Below, one piece after another: positions 1 through 10,700 of a stretch of DNA of 64,000 bases (the stretch's first letter is position 1; every line of letters begins with the position of its first letter). Source of the stretch: Bemisia tabaci (lineage: Eukaryota; Arthropoda; Insecta; Hemiptera; Aleyrodidae); contig NC_092797.1 in NCBI RefSeq assembly GCF_918797505.1, positions 35,911,372-35,975,371 of the forward strand, written 5' to 3'. Made by a program: the position numbers and the translations under genes. The notes under the pieces are model-generated. The model was not told the origin of the DNA, did no database searches, and saw only the letters and a program-made list of their open reading frames with translations.

Positions 1-1781
1 AAAAGCAGAAGCTATGCAGGAGCATGGTTGTAAAGAAGTGCAAATTAATAGACTTACGTATTATAGTAGGAAAATTTAACATCATCTGGATCGATATCGA
101 AAATTCCTCCGGGATTTAAGTAGCTTCGACCATGGAGTAAGTGTTTGATGGCAATTCGATTTTCTTCTATCAATGACTTCCGATCCTCAAGATGAGTCTC
201 CGCGCCTGCGTTGGATGTAGAGATTGAATTAAAAGTTTTACCTCAGGTTCAGACAAATGATGATTTTAAGGTAAATGTAGAATACAGGCTATTCGTCTTC
301 AAATTGCAGGGAACTTTTAGGACTTTCAGAGTTTAAATTGCGTTCATTTATGAAATTATTTGATTGGAGAGGCGAACCTAAAATACTCTATCCTGACCAT
401 TTCTCAGTAAATGATACTTAAAATTTAATAGTCAGGTTTTCCGAATGTTAATCGAAGTACTTACGTGGTAATATTGTAATAGATGAGTTCATAGAATGAG
501 CATAAGAATTTTACATACAATTTTTATCAGTGATAATGTTTCAGGTCAACCATAAATTTGCACAGCTACAAATGTGGTTATTATGAGTTTCTTGATTGTT
601 TGAACTTTGAATATCTCAAGAAACGATAGGCGGCTAGGTGTCGCAGAGCGCCAGAGAGCGCTATAAAAGCGGCTTTATACATACGATAGGCACCTCTAAA
701 CTATTAATGTTAAGTATTAGACATTTTAAGGTTGAATTCAGCATTTGAAAGAAAAATTAATTAAATGCGGTTGTTGCGAAAGCTTGATAATTTTGGAGAA
801 AGTTTAATGTATCCAGAAAATGTTGCATTCTCGAGTGGAATATTTAATTTTTATTTTATAGAAGGTATATCTAAGGGGGAAAATCTTGCACAGTGGAACA
901 AAAACATCGAGACAAAATTGCAATTTAAATCGAATACAATTACTATATTTTCATCATGAAACTGCAGTCTTTTTACAAAATTTACTCGAATAATGCCGAT
1001 TTTAATCAATCACCTAGTTTCGTTCTATGAAAGCAAAAAACAGGTAATTTGCAATGCAAAGAGCAGTCGTAACTTTTTTCCATAAAATTTTAAAATAAAC
1101 TTCAAAAAGAGGTGCCCCTTCAATTCGCAGGTAGGCAACACACTCAACACTCCGATGCAGAAGCAATACTTTTACCGCGACGTCTTAATCGCAATTTATT
1201 GCAACCTTTGATACTCGATCGATATGCATACGTCGCGCGCCAGCCTGAGTTACACCTAGTTTTATAAAATTAAAAAATCTAAAGAATACAAATAAAAATT
1301 ACCTACAAGCTTGTCAATGAACAACGTCAAGACGAACGTCACGTTGAGAAAACTAGACGAGGCTTTCATTTCGAAGAAAACCGGCAAAATAGATCCACGG
1401 ATCACACCATTAATTCACAAAACACGATACAGTCGTCTCGATGGGGAAACATTCACGCGGAAGAACGTGACAAACGGACATTCTCATAGCCTCTCGGCGC
1501 GGCATGCAGTTCGGGCGAAAGCAAGCGGTTATAGTTATCACAACTCTTTTTCAAAACCATGTTGGAGCAAATGAGCTAAATTAAAAGACCCGGGTATTGT
1601 TTGTTAATTTGACAGTAATGAAGAGCCATACGCGTCAAAGGAAAACGGTTTGCGATTAAAATGATTTAAGGAGAATCAGCGACGGTGCGTTGGCACCTTT
1701 ATCATCCTCGGGTTTCCGCATTGGCGCACTTGATAAGGCGCACGCACTCGAACTTGCTGGACATGGTCGGTACACTCGGCA
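1..1781. other. Gene-free stretch
   Basis: No gene is recognised here. Short open frames at 765-959 and 1311-1574 have no recognisable family and no codon pattern that stands out. A roughly 50-bp module near 638-690 (ending AAAGCGGCTTTATACATACG) recurs inverted at 2903-2955. Confidence 0.5.
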
Positions 1782-2034
1782 CTGCCGTGCTAAGGAAAAA
1801 CGCCGTATGAACCTACAGGCGTTGCCAAATTTCCATTTATAAAACACGAATTTCCTGATAAACTCATAAATATTTTTCTTCTAATTTTTCAGATAATTTT
1901 TTTCGCAATTTCACCTAAAGATTCTGAAAATTTAAAGGGAAAATATTCATAACTATCCTCAAAAATGAATATTTTATCGAAGGAAATTTGGCAACTCTCG
2001 AATGTTCATACGGCGTTCTTCCTTAGCACGGCGG
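1782..2034. repeat. 253-bp MITE (family A), copy 1
   Basis: It starts CTGCCGTGCTAAGGAAAAAC and ends with the inverted form ...CCTTAGCACGGCGG. Inverted repeats of about 60 bp carry the GTTGCCAAATTTCC motif. The flanks GGCA/TCTA do not match, so the target duplication is lost or was never present. Confidence 0.85.
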
Positions 2035-2269
2035 TCTAGTGCCTCGTGTGTTCACCACGAGGCTTCGTTTTCGTTTTCTTGTAGACACTCAAAAACATGC
2101 GTTATTATTTCATTAAAACTTCTTTGTATAACGATAGCAGGGGAGATACCTAGTTACTCAACCGTAAGGTACAGCCAGCGCGCATAGGTTTTCCGAATAC
2201 TTTATCCTGATTGTTGTAGATGAATGGAAGAAATGGTAAGATATGGGTTTTTTTGTCCGTTTTACCCGT

Positions 2270-2506
2270 CGCACAGTGGGTCGAGTCAACTAGAGAGGTC
2301 GGACATGAAACTGTTGACCAAAACTCCAAATTTTGACGTTTATTTTGTCACATATTGAATTTTAAGGGGAGCTCCTAGAAGAAAATTCCACGAGAAAGCC
2401 AATGGAACCACTTTTAGAACCTCAAAGTTCTGCATGAACGGAGTTATAAGCTTTTAAAGTTTCCGAAGTTTGTCCGACTTCTTCTATTTTCTCGGTCCAG
2501 TGTACG
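2270..2506. repeat. MITE family B, uninterrupted copy
   Basis: It begins CGCACAGTGGGTCGAGTCAA and ends with an imperfect inverted version (revcomp starts CGTACACTGGACCGAG). Its reverse complement aligns with the sequence on both sides of the Helitron at 14332-17105, so it shows what that site looked like before insertion. Confidence 0.75.
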
Positions 2507-2559
2507 TCGGTGCTGCAACACCTTGCCATTTCATTTACCATTGCGAACGAATTATTAAC

Positions 2560-2721
2560 CAGTGGCGTGGCGTGTTTTGCGATATCGATTGATCTGTCAT
2601 TTAAACCTGCGGAAAAGGATCGATAGATAGATTTTTTGCAACGAACAGCTTAAAAATAGATTCTTTACCCCAACTTCAAATGGGGAAATATCGATAATCG
2701 ATCATTTACGCCTCATCACTG
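2560..2721. repeat. hAT-like MITE (family C), copy 1
   Basis: The terminal inverted repeats start CAGTGGCGTGGCG and end CGCC..CACTG. The core is rich in ATCGAT motifs. It shares core and ends with copies at 24349 and 48768. No intact target duplication is seen here. Confidence 0.7.
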
Positions 2722-2740
2722 CAACCGCACAGGACCACGT

Positions 2741-3133
2741 AATAAGGAGGGGTAAAAAGTGATAGAGGTTATCCCCTAAAATTGTGGCACTGCCCAATTT
2801 GTTGGATGGTATGGGCATTTCCAATTAATTTTGGTGGTGACTCGCAACTCAATTTGGAGTAGTACCGCAACATTTGGGTCATTTACCTAATTTTCTGAGA
2901 TGTACGTATGTATAAGCCGCTTTTACGGCGCACTAGGGCGCTCGGCGACGCCTACTCTTCACAGGAATCTGTCATGGTAGAGATCCTCCGGAAGCTGGCA
3001 TCTCTCCGTCTCTTCACGGATGCCCTCTACCCACCGTTTGGCTACCGTTGGCCGTTTTCTGAGATACTACCACAATTAATTGAGGCACGAACAAAATTAA
3101 TTGAAAATGACATATTATCCAACAACCCCCAGA
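2741..3133. repeat. Decayed MITE family D, copy 1 (interrupted)
   Basis: Phrases such as TTCCAATTAATTTTGG, GTGGCACTGCCC and ATATTATCCAACAACCCCC recur at 25011-25250 and 25964-26180. Here the copy is split by about 160 bp of GC-rich sequence at about 2900-3060. Boundaries are approximate. Confidence 0.4.
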
Positions 3134-5059
3134 TCTATTTTTCCGTGTAAGGATTATTGAAAATCCAATATTATTGATTCTCAGGAGACAGAGACTCCGT
3201 GCAAAGTCGGTCAGAATATAAAATTCATGAAACGAAACTGCACAACATTTAATAAGTTTACATTATCGGGAGCTTTTCCTCTTCATGATTGATTACCATT
3301 GATCGGGAAAAGTTTACAGCGGCTCATTTTCCCGCCCTATCGCCAGACGAATCGGGTAAACTCCCGGCTTCGAAAGGAGGAACAGCTGATAGTCGAGAGA
3401 TTTCCGGAGGTGTGGCAACGTCGAATTTGAGCTCCAATTTCGGATCTCTCCGCTCGGCAATGACTCCCCGGGTTCTCTCCGCCGTCAACAGTAAATCGAT
3501 ACAATTTCAATTTATGAACGAAAAAGAGAAGAAAATAAGGGAAGAAGAAACATTAACAACTCTAATAAGATTTTAGAAATTCACCTCTACATCTCCACGT
3601 CGCGTCGTGCCGTGACGCCGGAGATACGAACAATATAGTACAACCAAACAACCGTGCCCAGAAAGAACGTAGTATTAGCCTTCAGACATTGCCATATTTA
3701 TTTTAATAAAATGGGTTTTTTTTATGAAAAAACCTTATATGAATATTTGCATCGCATTCCGCAAAAAGTAACCAGCGCAATAATAAAAGTGTTGCTAACA
3801 TGTTACTTTGCTGTAATTATCTGAAAAAATCTCCGAAAATAGCAAATAGTTTTTGCATCCCACCAAAAATTGTTAATTTTAAAGAGAAATAGTCGTGTAA
3901 ATGTTTAAACTGTACAATTAGTATTTTTAAAAGAAAAAAAGAAGTTTCACGATTTTGAAAATACTGTAATCACGCTGGTTCCTTTTTGCTGAATGCGATC
4001 CATTTTTCCTCCAATTTTTCAGATAATTATATTCGCATAATCCAGTCCCGAAGCATTCGACAATTTCAACGAACCGAGTAGCAGTAATCGCGATAAGTTG
4101 CGATTTTATCGACGTTGATGTACTGCAACGCTATCTGATAAAAATTTGCGATTTCATTGCAGTCGCGATTTTATCGACGGCCTTTTATCGCAATAGTATC
4201 GAAAAAAATCATGATCAATCGAGATAAATTCCTGCTTTATCGAACGCAATTTTATTTAGGTAAAATTGCGACAAGACTGAGTATAGTCACTTAGCTGATG
4301 TTGATGATCTTAGCGCTTTTATCGTAAAAAATCACAACTTAATTCTAAAATTTCGCGATTTTTTTGTTGTAAAATGCTACTTGGGAAAAATATTCCCAAC
4401 TTTTTTCTAAGATAAATATTCTATAGGCGGAAATTTGGCAACATCCTCATGTTTATACGGCGTTTTCCTTTAGCACGACAGTAAAGTCCCTTCACCCCGC
4501 CTCTGTTCCCGTTCCATCCCACTCGCGCCAGTATTTCTCCTTTCGTTTAATCATCACACACTCCAAGATGGCGAAATTAGTTTTCAAATGGATTCATTAC
4601 TTTAATTAAGTGTTTTTTTCCTTCTTTACGAACTAGGAAATGAAGTAATAAAGATATTGAAAAGAGGGACGGCTCGGCGGCGCTTGGGCTCGGCAAAACG
4701 ACGCGACGGGACGTGGCCTAGAAAAAATTCTAATCAGCTGGAAGCAGAGCCAAACGAGAGTTCGTCTTGCGAATTGTTTTTGCCAGTACGCACTTTTTTG
4801 TCTCCGGTGGTGGCTCCTGTCTGTGCTACAATTTCGGTGTTCTAAAAGCGCAGTTGTGTTGTAAAATTGGCTAACACACGGTTCCTTTAATTAGTTTTCA
4901 GAAAACAGGTAAAAGAGTACAATATTTTCATTCTTTTAAAAATCAAATTTTAGTTGAAAGAATATTAGGTAGCTTTCCAAGCCTCAAAAACTCCGACCCG
5001 ATATTTCAAATCCTAACAAAATCCCGCCAAAAGATTTCTCAACGTCGCAAAGAGGTATT
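3134..5059. other. Gene-free stretch with a fragmented family A repeat
   Basis: No gene is recognised. Around 3998-4472 there are pieces of MITE family A: an internal segment near 4010, then GGAAATTTGGCAAC ... TTTAGCACGACAG at 4430-4472. They are separated by about 330 bp rich in CGATTTTATCGA-like motifs. An open frame at 3289-3576 has no recognisable family. Confidence 0.4.
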
Positions 5060-5306
5060 CTGCCAAGTAAAAACACCGTCAAAGCCAATAGGTGTAGCTA
5101 AATTAACTCTGACAAATCAAGAGTTTTTCAGAAAATTTGAGAATATTTCGGCCTCGATTCTTCAGAGGATTTCGTTCGTAATTTGGTCTAAAAAGTTTGA
5201 AAATTTCAAGGGAAAGCATTCAGAACTTTCTTCATAAATGAATATATTCTGAGAGAAATTTGGCAACATTCGACTGCTCATTCAACGTTTTTACTGAGCA
5301 CGGCAG
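5060..5306. repeat. MITE family A, copy 2 (diverged)
   Basis: It starts CTGCCAAGTAAAAAC and ends ACTGAGCACGGCAG with family A spacing. The left flank is TATT, the preferred target, but the right flank does not match. Confidence 0.65.
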
Positions 5307-6964
5307 AGCTGACCTCCGTGTTTCCTTTCACCTGTGTTTGTTTATTTACTTCCATGGTCGCAATTTTAACGAGAGTTTTATATCCCGACTGTGCTTGCAT
5401 TATCATCGCCACCGCCAATTTTTTTGTCGTTTTTTACTGAAATGAAATCGGTAGCTCGTAGTGAAAATCGTGCGGTGGCTGAATTACAACGAATTCATAG
5501 TAGTTGAAACCACAAGCCATCGCTTCATATGACGTCATCAGACCCATAAGTCAGACATGTCGAATAAATTTTCTGCACCGACCTCCAAAAAATTTTAATG
5601 GCGAATGTTTAATGTAGAGTACTGTTTTTCAAACTTGTGCTAAAAGAATTAAATGTGATGTTATAGCCGTTTAAATAAGTTATATATGACTTTCAATTCG
5701 GTCATTATAAAAATTTCAGGAGAGATGGAATATCCACGATAATTCAATAACATCATACGTGAGCATGTCGAAATTATGTCTATGGTAATTTGTGAACAGA
5801 TGTCACCAGTATTTCGTTGCCTCTTTTGTCGTAAAGGGTATCGTTCTTTCCTTTTCGAGAATTTTCACGCCCTCTCCTTCCACCTAAAAAAACGAAAAAT
5901 TAAAACAGCGTTATAACACTACATGGTTTTCATGGTTTACACGATGAAATTTCAAGGAAGAAAAGTCCATGATGGATATTTACTATCACGTGGAGTACAC
6001 ATAAGTACCTCATAGTACCTCAAACCTACATAATTTCTACCTACTTTCGTAAAAAAAGATACTTGAATGTAAAACAAGCAATAAGCTCCAACGCATTCGC
6101 GTCGGAAAGCGGCTCTGGCGACGGTATAGTTGTTAAACATTTACGGTTTCCTTGGTAACCTTTGTTTGCTATCAGCTGATATCGAGTAATATGCCTAGGA
6201 AGCTCCAACCACTGCATTCTTCCAAATAACCGCGAAAACTTTAAAATTCAAAATTTCAAATTTTGAACGTAAAGTACATTTTTTCCATCACGAGATTAAA
6301 GCACAGACAAGTTTTGAATTATTGACTGTATCACCATGATTCCAAAAATACACTACACAACATAGCATTGGCTAACAATAAAACAATATGCAATAAAATA
6401 AAGTCATGACAAGGTACATAGTCGAAAATGGCGCCGATTCCCATCAACCAACGCGCGGTCTCTCCAATGTAACATGGTCCATTGATACTCCCCAGCTGGG
6501 ACCGTCCGGAATAGCAGCTCTAGTGCAAGCACCAGAGCCGCTAAAATGCATTCGTTTGTATAGTATGCCCCCTGTGTTTTGAGATCAGACGGACTTCAAT
6601 TAAATATGTGATCCGCGAAAAATAGTTTCCGACGCTTTTGACGAGACCATTACGGTTGAAAAATAATTAAAAGGATGAGCTCATCATCATTGAGTACACT
6701 GAACATAATTCTTGCCTATGTTTGTTCCCTACACCTCCCTTAGTTCGGCAAACGAGAGAGGCGGATCGTTGCTGAAAGCAATATTTTCCCGTTTGTTTTG
6801 TGACAAATGAAAGCCTCTGTTTTGATCGGGGCGATTGTAAACGGAGGGGGCATTGGCGTGATACAAAGTTAATTTAAAAGTGAAGCCAGGTTTAATATCC
6901 GGGCAACAGGGTTTTAATTTCAATTTCAATTTGCATGGCCCTCGGCAAGTCGCGTCCCTCCCCT
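5307..6964. other. Gene-free stretch upstream of the first coding exon
   Basis: No gene, exon or repeat boundary could be supported. A promoter and the non-coding first exon of the BAIAP3-like gene may lie here or further left, but nothing in the sequence fixes them. Confidence 0.4.
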
Positions 6965-7217
6965 CTGCCGTGCTAAGGAAAAACGCCGTATGAGCACTCG
7001 AGAGTTGCCAAATTTCCTTCGATAAAATGATTATGTTTCAGAAAAGCTATGCATATTTTACCCTGAAATTCTCAGGAACTTTAGGTGAAATTGCGAACAA
7101 AATTACATGAAAAATTGGCAGAATAATGTTTACAAATTTTCCGGAGAATTCGATACTCACCGAAGGAAATTTGGCAACGCCTGAGGGTTCATACGGCGTT
7201 CTTCCTTAGCACGGCAG
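6965..7217. repeat. MITE family A, copy 3 (with target duplication)
   Basis: It has intact inverted repeats, is 253 bp long, and is flanked by CCCT on both sides (6961-6964 and 7218-7221). It ends 52 bp before the predicted exon 1 start, so it lies next to or inside the 5'UTR intron acceptor region. Confidence 0.88.
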
Positions 7218-7269
7218 CCCTCTCTCTCCTTCTCCGGCCGAAACTGATGCCTTGTTTCGTTTGTTTCAG

Positions 7270-7351
7270 ATTGGAGCGGCCCAGAAATGAGTTGAAGAGG
7301 CGATTTATGAGTTGCAATTAGAGGCATCGCCGGAGATAGTGGCGCTGAACG
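7270..7351 (+). other. 5' UTR part of first coding exon, preceded by a splice acceptor
   Basis: A strong pyrimidine tract ending TTTGTTTCAG stands at 7260-7269, so the exon probably begins at 7270 and a non-coding first exon and promoter lie further upstream. An in-frame TGA at 7346-7348, two codons before the ATG, fixes the start of translation at 7352. The distal exon was not located. Confidence 0.6.
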
Positions 7352-7707
7352 ATGAGTTTTTTCAACTCGCTCCAGCAGTATGTGACGAGCAGTGTTGCGA
7401 ATTTGTCCCTGAGCCCGAAGCGGTTCTCCCTGTCGAAGGAGTCCTCCTCGGAGATCCCTTCCGTTGGCTCGGAAGAGGGCAATGGAAACGGGAGTCGAAG
7501 TGGCTCGACAGGGAGCGTCAACGCACCCCCTTTGGGTTTTCCGAAAGTTGTTCCTCCCCCGGGAACCTCGACCCCTCCTCGCAGGAGAACACTCGAGGGC
7601 CCCAAAAGAACCGGCTCCTTCAAGCAAGCATCCCAGCATAGACGTCCGTTATTCTTTTGCAAGAGGCGTTTGTCCTGGCCAGAGGTCGATCAGCAAGCTA
7701 CCTCAGG
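7352..7707 (+). CDS. BAIAP3: BAIAP3-like gene, exon 1 (N-terminus)
   Basis: This exon encodes residues 1-118 plus two bases of codon 119, starting [15 protein letters not shown]. The chain is rich in Ser, Pro and basic residues and looks disordered, with several RRx(S/T)-like sites that could be phosphorylated (inference). The start is the first ATG after an in-frame TGA two codons upstream. The exon ends at TCAGG|GTAAGT, leaving two bases that match the single leftover base of the next exon at 20670 to give Gly. The stretch is far more GC-rich than its surroundings. Two copies of the 253-bp MITE sit on either side, at 6965-7217 and 7831-8082. Confidence 0.8.
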
Positions 7708-10700
7708 GTAAGTGCATCCCATACCTATGATTTTTAACACTTAAAAACTTATTATAATTACTTATTTACAATACTTGGTGTAATTTGCGGTTTGTTTTAA
7801 TTTTCTCTACATTTTGAGAGCAGCCCAATACTGCCATGCAAAGGGAAAACGCCGTATAAACATTCGAGAGTTGCCAAATTTCCTTCGATAAAATGTTTTT
7901 TGTTGAAGAAAGATATAGATATTTTTCCTCGGAATTTTCAGGAGATAAAGGTGAAATTGCGAACGAAAATATCTGAAAAATTGGAGGAAAAACGTTCAAA
8001 AATTTTCCCGAAAATTCGTTTTTTATAAAAGAAAATTGGCAACGACTGAAGGCTCATACGGCGTTTTTCCTTAGCACGGCAGAATACCAGACAATAATTC
8101 CCGGGCAGTCACCTGAGTTAGAATAATACTATGCTTCACAAACCACGCTCTTTTCGGTCCTCTGGCTTTTCGGCGTCGGAGGTCCTCTGGCGATTCTATG
8201 GCTATTAAATGTGTCTTATTAAATAGGTCCCAAAGGTTCTAACCATTGTGGGGAAATTACCAAACCATAGACCTCGGTTACAGAATTATTATGAATATAT
8301 ACTCGGTTATAAATATTTTTGCTCGTATTTTACAAATTGAAAATAATACCTCTTGACGTTTTTGTTCGAAATTTTTAGAGGATCTTGTTGAGAGAGCGAA
8401 AATAATTCAAACGAGAACAAATTTTGTTCGAAAGCAATGATCGATGTACGTGGTTTTATACTTTAACCATCAAAATTTATCCACGTCGTGCAAAGATTTC
8501 ATCTCTTTCTAAAAGATTACAATATATTTATACATTTATTAAAAGTATGCCGAGATCACAGGACATAAATTATATAGATTTATCATGAAATCAAAATCAA
8601 AGGCTTGGATTGAAGCTTTTCCGGCAGAAAAATATCCTTCCTTTTCTCCTCTTAACATCCTCGTGAAAATAATTTCTGACTGGTACATTTGACTTTGTTT
8701 TGGTGAGTGAGTCAACTTTTCGAACCAATAACCATCGAGTAAAAACAGCTACCAAATGTTGACTAAAAATTTGCCCAGGGCACGAAATGAAATTACAGCA
8801 TCAATCTTTTCTGGAAAATTCCAAACATTATTCTAGGAAAGTCCGAAAAGGTCTGTGAAACGAGGGTATTTCCGCGTAATCCGCCTGCAGTACAGGGTAC
8901 TTCCAGATAAAACCGCAAGAGCTACCACCTGCGCAAATTAACGAATATATCGCCCATGGTCTGTAAATGTTGTCAAGTCTGAAGCTATATAAACATTTTC
9001 GTATTATTTAAAACTCGTGTTTAAGTCTCTCAAATTCAGTTAGAGTAACACGATGTCGGAAATCGAAAAACATTTAGCGTCCGCGTTAAGAAAATCTTTT
9101 TTGTCTACATTATAGGTCATTTAAAAAAAAATGTACTTCTGAAAGAACTTCTTTTAAATTTCGACACATGGAGGCTGTGTTTTGAGTAATTTCACACAAA
9201 AAGTCCTCCGTATCGAAATATTAAAATTGGAATCACGTTTTTGGCACACTCGAGAAGACCGGCTTTACCGGCAGTTTCTTCATCTACATTCTTTGCAGAC
9301 GTGCAATGGCGTAACTATCTAAGCTCGGGTCCGTCCGCAGACTGGGCCCCCCTTAATTCCCCCCCCCCCCCCGCCCAGGCTCGATTAAAAAAAAAAAATC
9401 AAAAATTCCAGTAGACGACTGGGCCCCTTAGAACCGTGGACCCTGCATGCATTTCCGCCACTGGGGACGTGTGAGCGTAATACTACACCGCATTTAAGCA
9501 AGAGTTGCATCAAGTAAACGGATCGTCTCTACAAAGGGATTGAACACGCTTGCGTGGCCTTGAAATGTAAAGAAGCCTTGAGTGGTTTTTTGCAAAAGCT
9601 TTCATTTCTGGCAACGTCAAGGAGATTCATGGGCGCTTATTTTCGGTCCTATTTTATGAGTATTATAAGTCTTAAAATATTGCATATGAGGACTTATCTG
9701 TAACAATAGCGGATGTGAAAAATTACCTTTTCGAAACACATTCAAGAAACTGTTTTGGCATCGAAAAATTTTTGAGAAAATACTTGATATGTGATCTTCG
9801 AGATCTGTACATTATGCCAGAGCCAAACATATTAAATTTTTGTGTGAACAAAACAGTTTTTTAAGCGTGTTTCGAATAGTTAATTTTTCACATCCGCTAT
9901 ATTGTTACAGATAAGTCCTCATATAGGTTTTTCTTACAAAAAAAACTTTCGATGTAAATATGACTGGTTTGTTTAACGTTATTAAAATAACGTTTGATAA
10001 GACATTCTTTGAACACTCAAGAATGCTCGTAGGTACGCGCAACATCCTTCAAATATAATACCTTACCTCTCCAACCCTACGCTCTCAGTAAAGAGGAAAG
10101 AAGTTGATTTTATTAACACTCGTTGCAACCCCGCGGTTGATTTTTTGCAAGACGCGAGTCTTTTCTCAACGTCGTTAGAATAATCCCCACGCGATGCCGG
10201 CGAAGGGAAACAATGTGAGAAGAAAGAACGCAAAAGTAAGCGACGGCCTCAGACTCGGAGAAGAGGGGAGTCACAAGGGGCTTATCATCATCCTGTGAGT
10301 TAAGAGGGACGCACGATTCTCGCGGAAATTGTATCTCTTTTTTGGAAGGCGATAATATTACAGAGCGACCACATCATATCCGTAGATCCTCCCTTATTGC
10401 GTGCCGTACATTTCGTGAGCGGCGGATCTCTGCGACTCAACCTCGCGTCTTGTCTCCGAGAGCTTAGGAAAATAATAAATTGTTAGCCTTCCGAGCTTGC
10501 TTTTGCGCCTAGCCGGGGGTCCGCCCCCTGAGCCCCCGGTTACTTGCTCCGCGAGTGCCTCGAGAAGAGAAGAATAGTGGTAAAATACGTTTATTTTCGA
10601 ACGATACCCTGGCTACTTTGACTGTTTACACAGGGAGAGTATTGCTTTCTCAATCATTTTACTAGGAAAATTGTGCTGTTCTCTGATTGGTCGGCAAGTT

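Noticed and set aside
3289..3576. 95-codon open frame with Ser-rich translation
   Set aside because: No recognised family, no splice or promoter context and no second exon; most likely chance.
7157..7662. Minus-strand open frames overlapping exon 1
   Set aside because: They are opposite-strand shadows of the GC-rich exon. The + strand frame alone has a start, a matching donor phase and a partner exon.
9359..9372. Poly-C and other homopolymer runs (also 39927-39945 and 51896-51915)
   Set aside because: Simple homopolymers, possibly with length errors; no function inferred.
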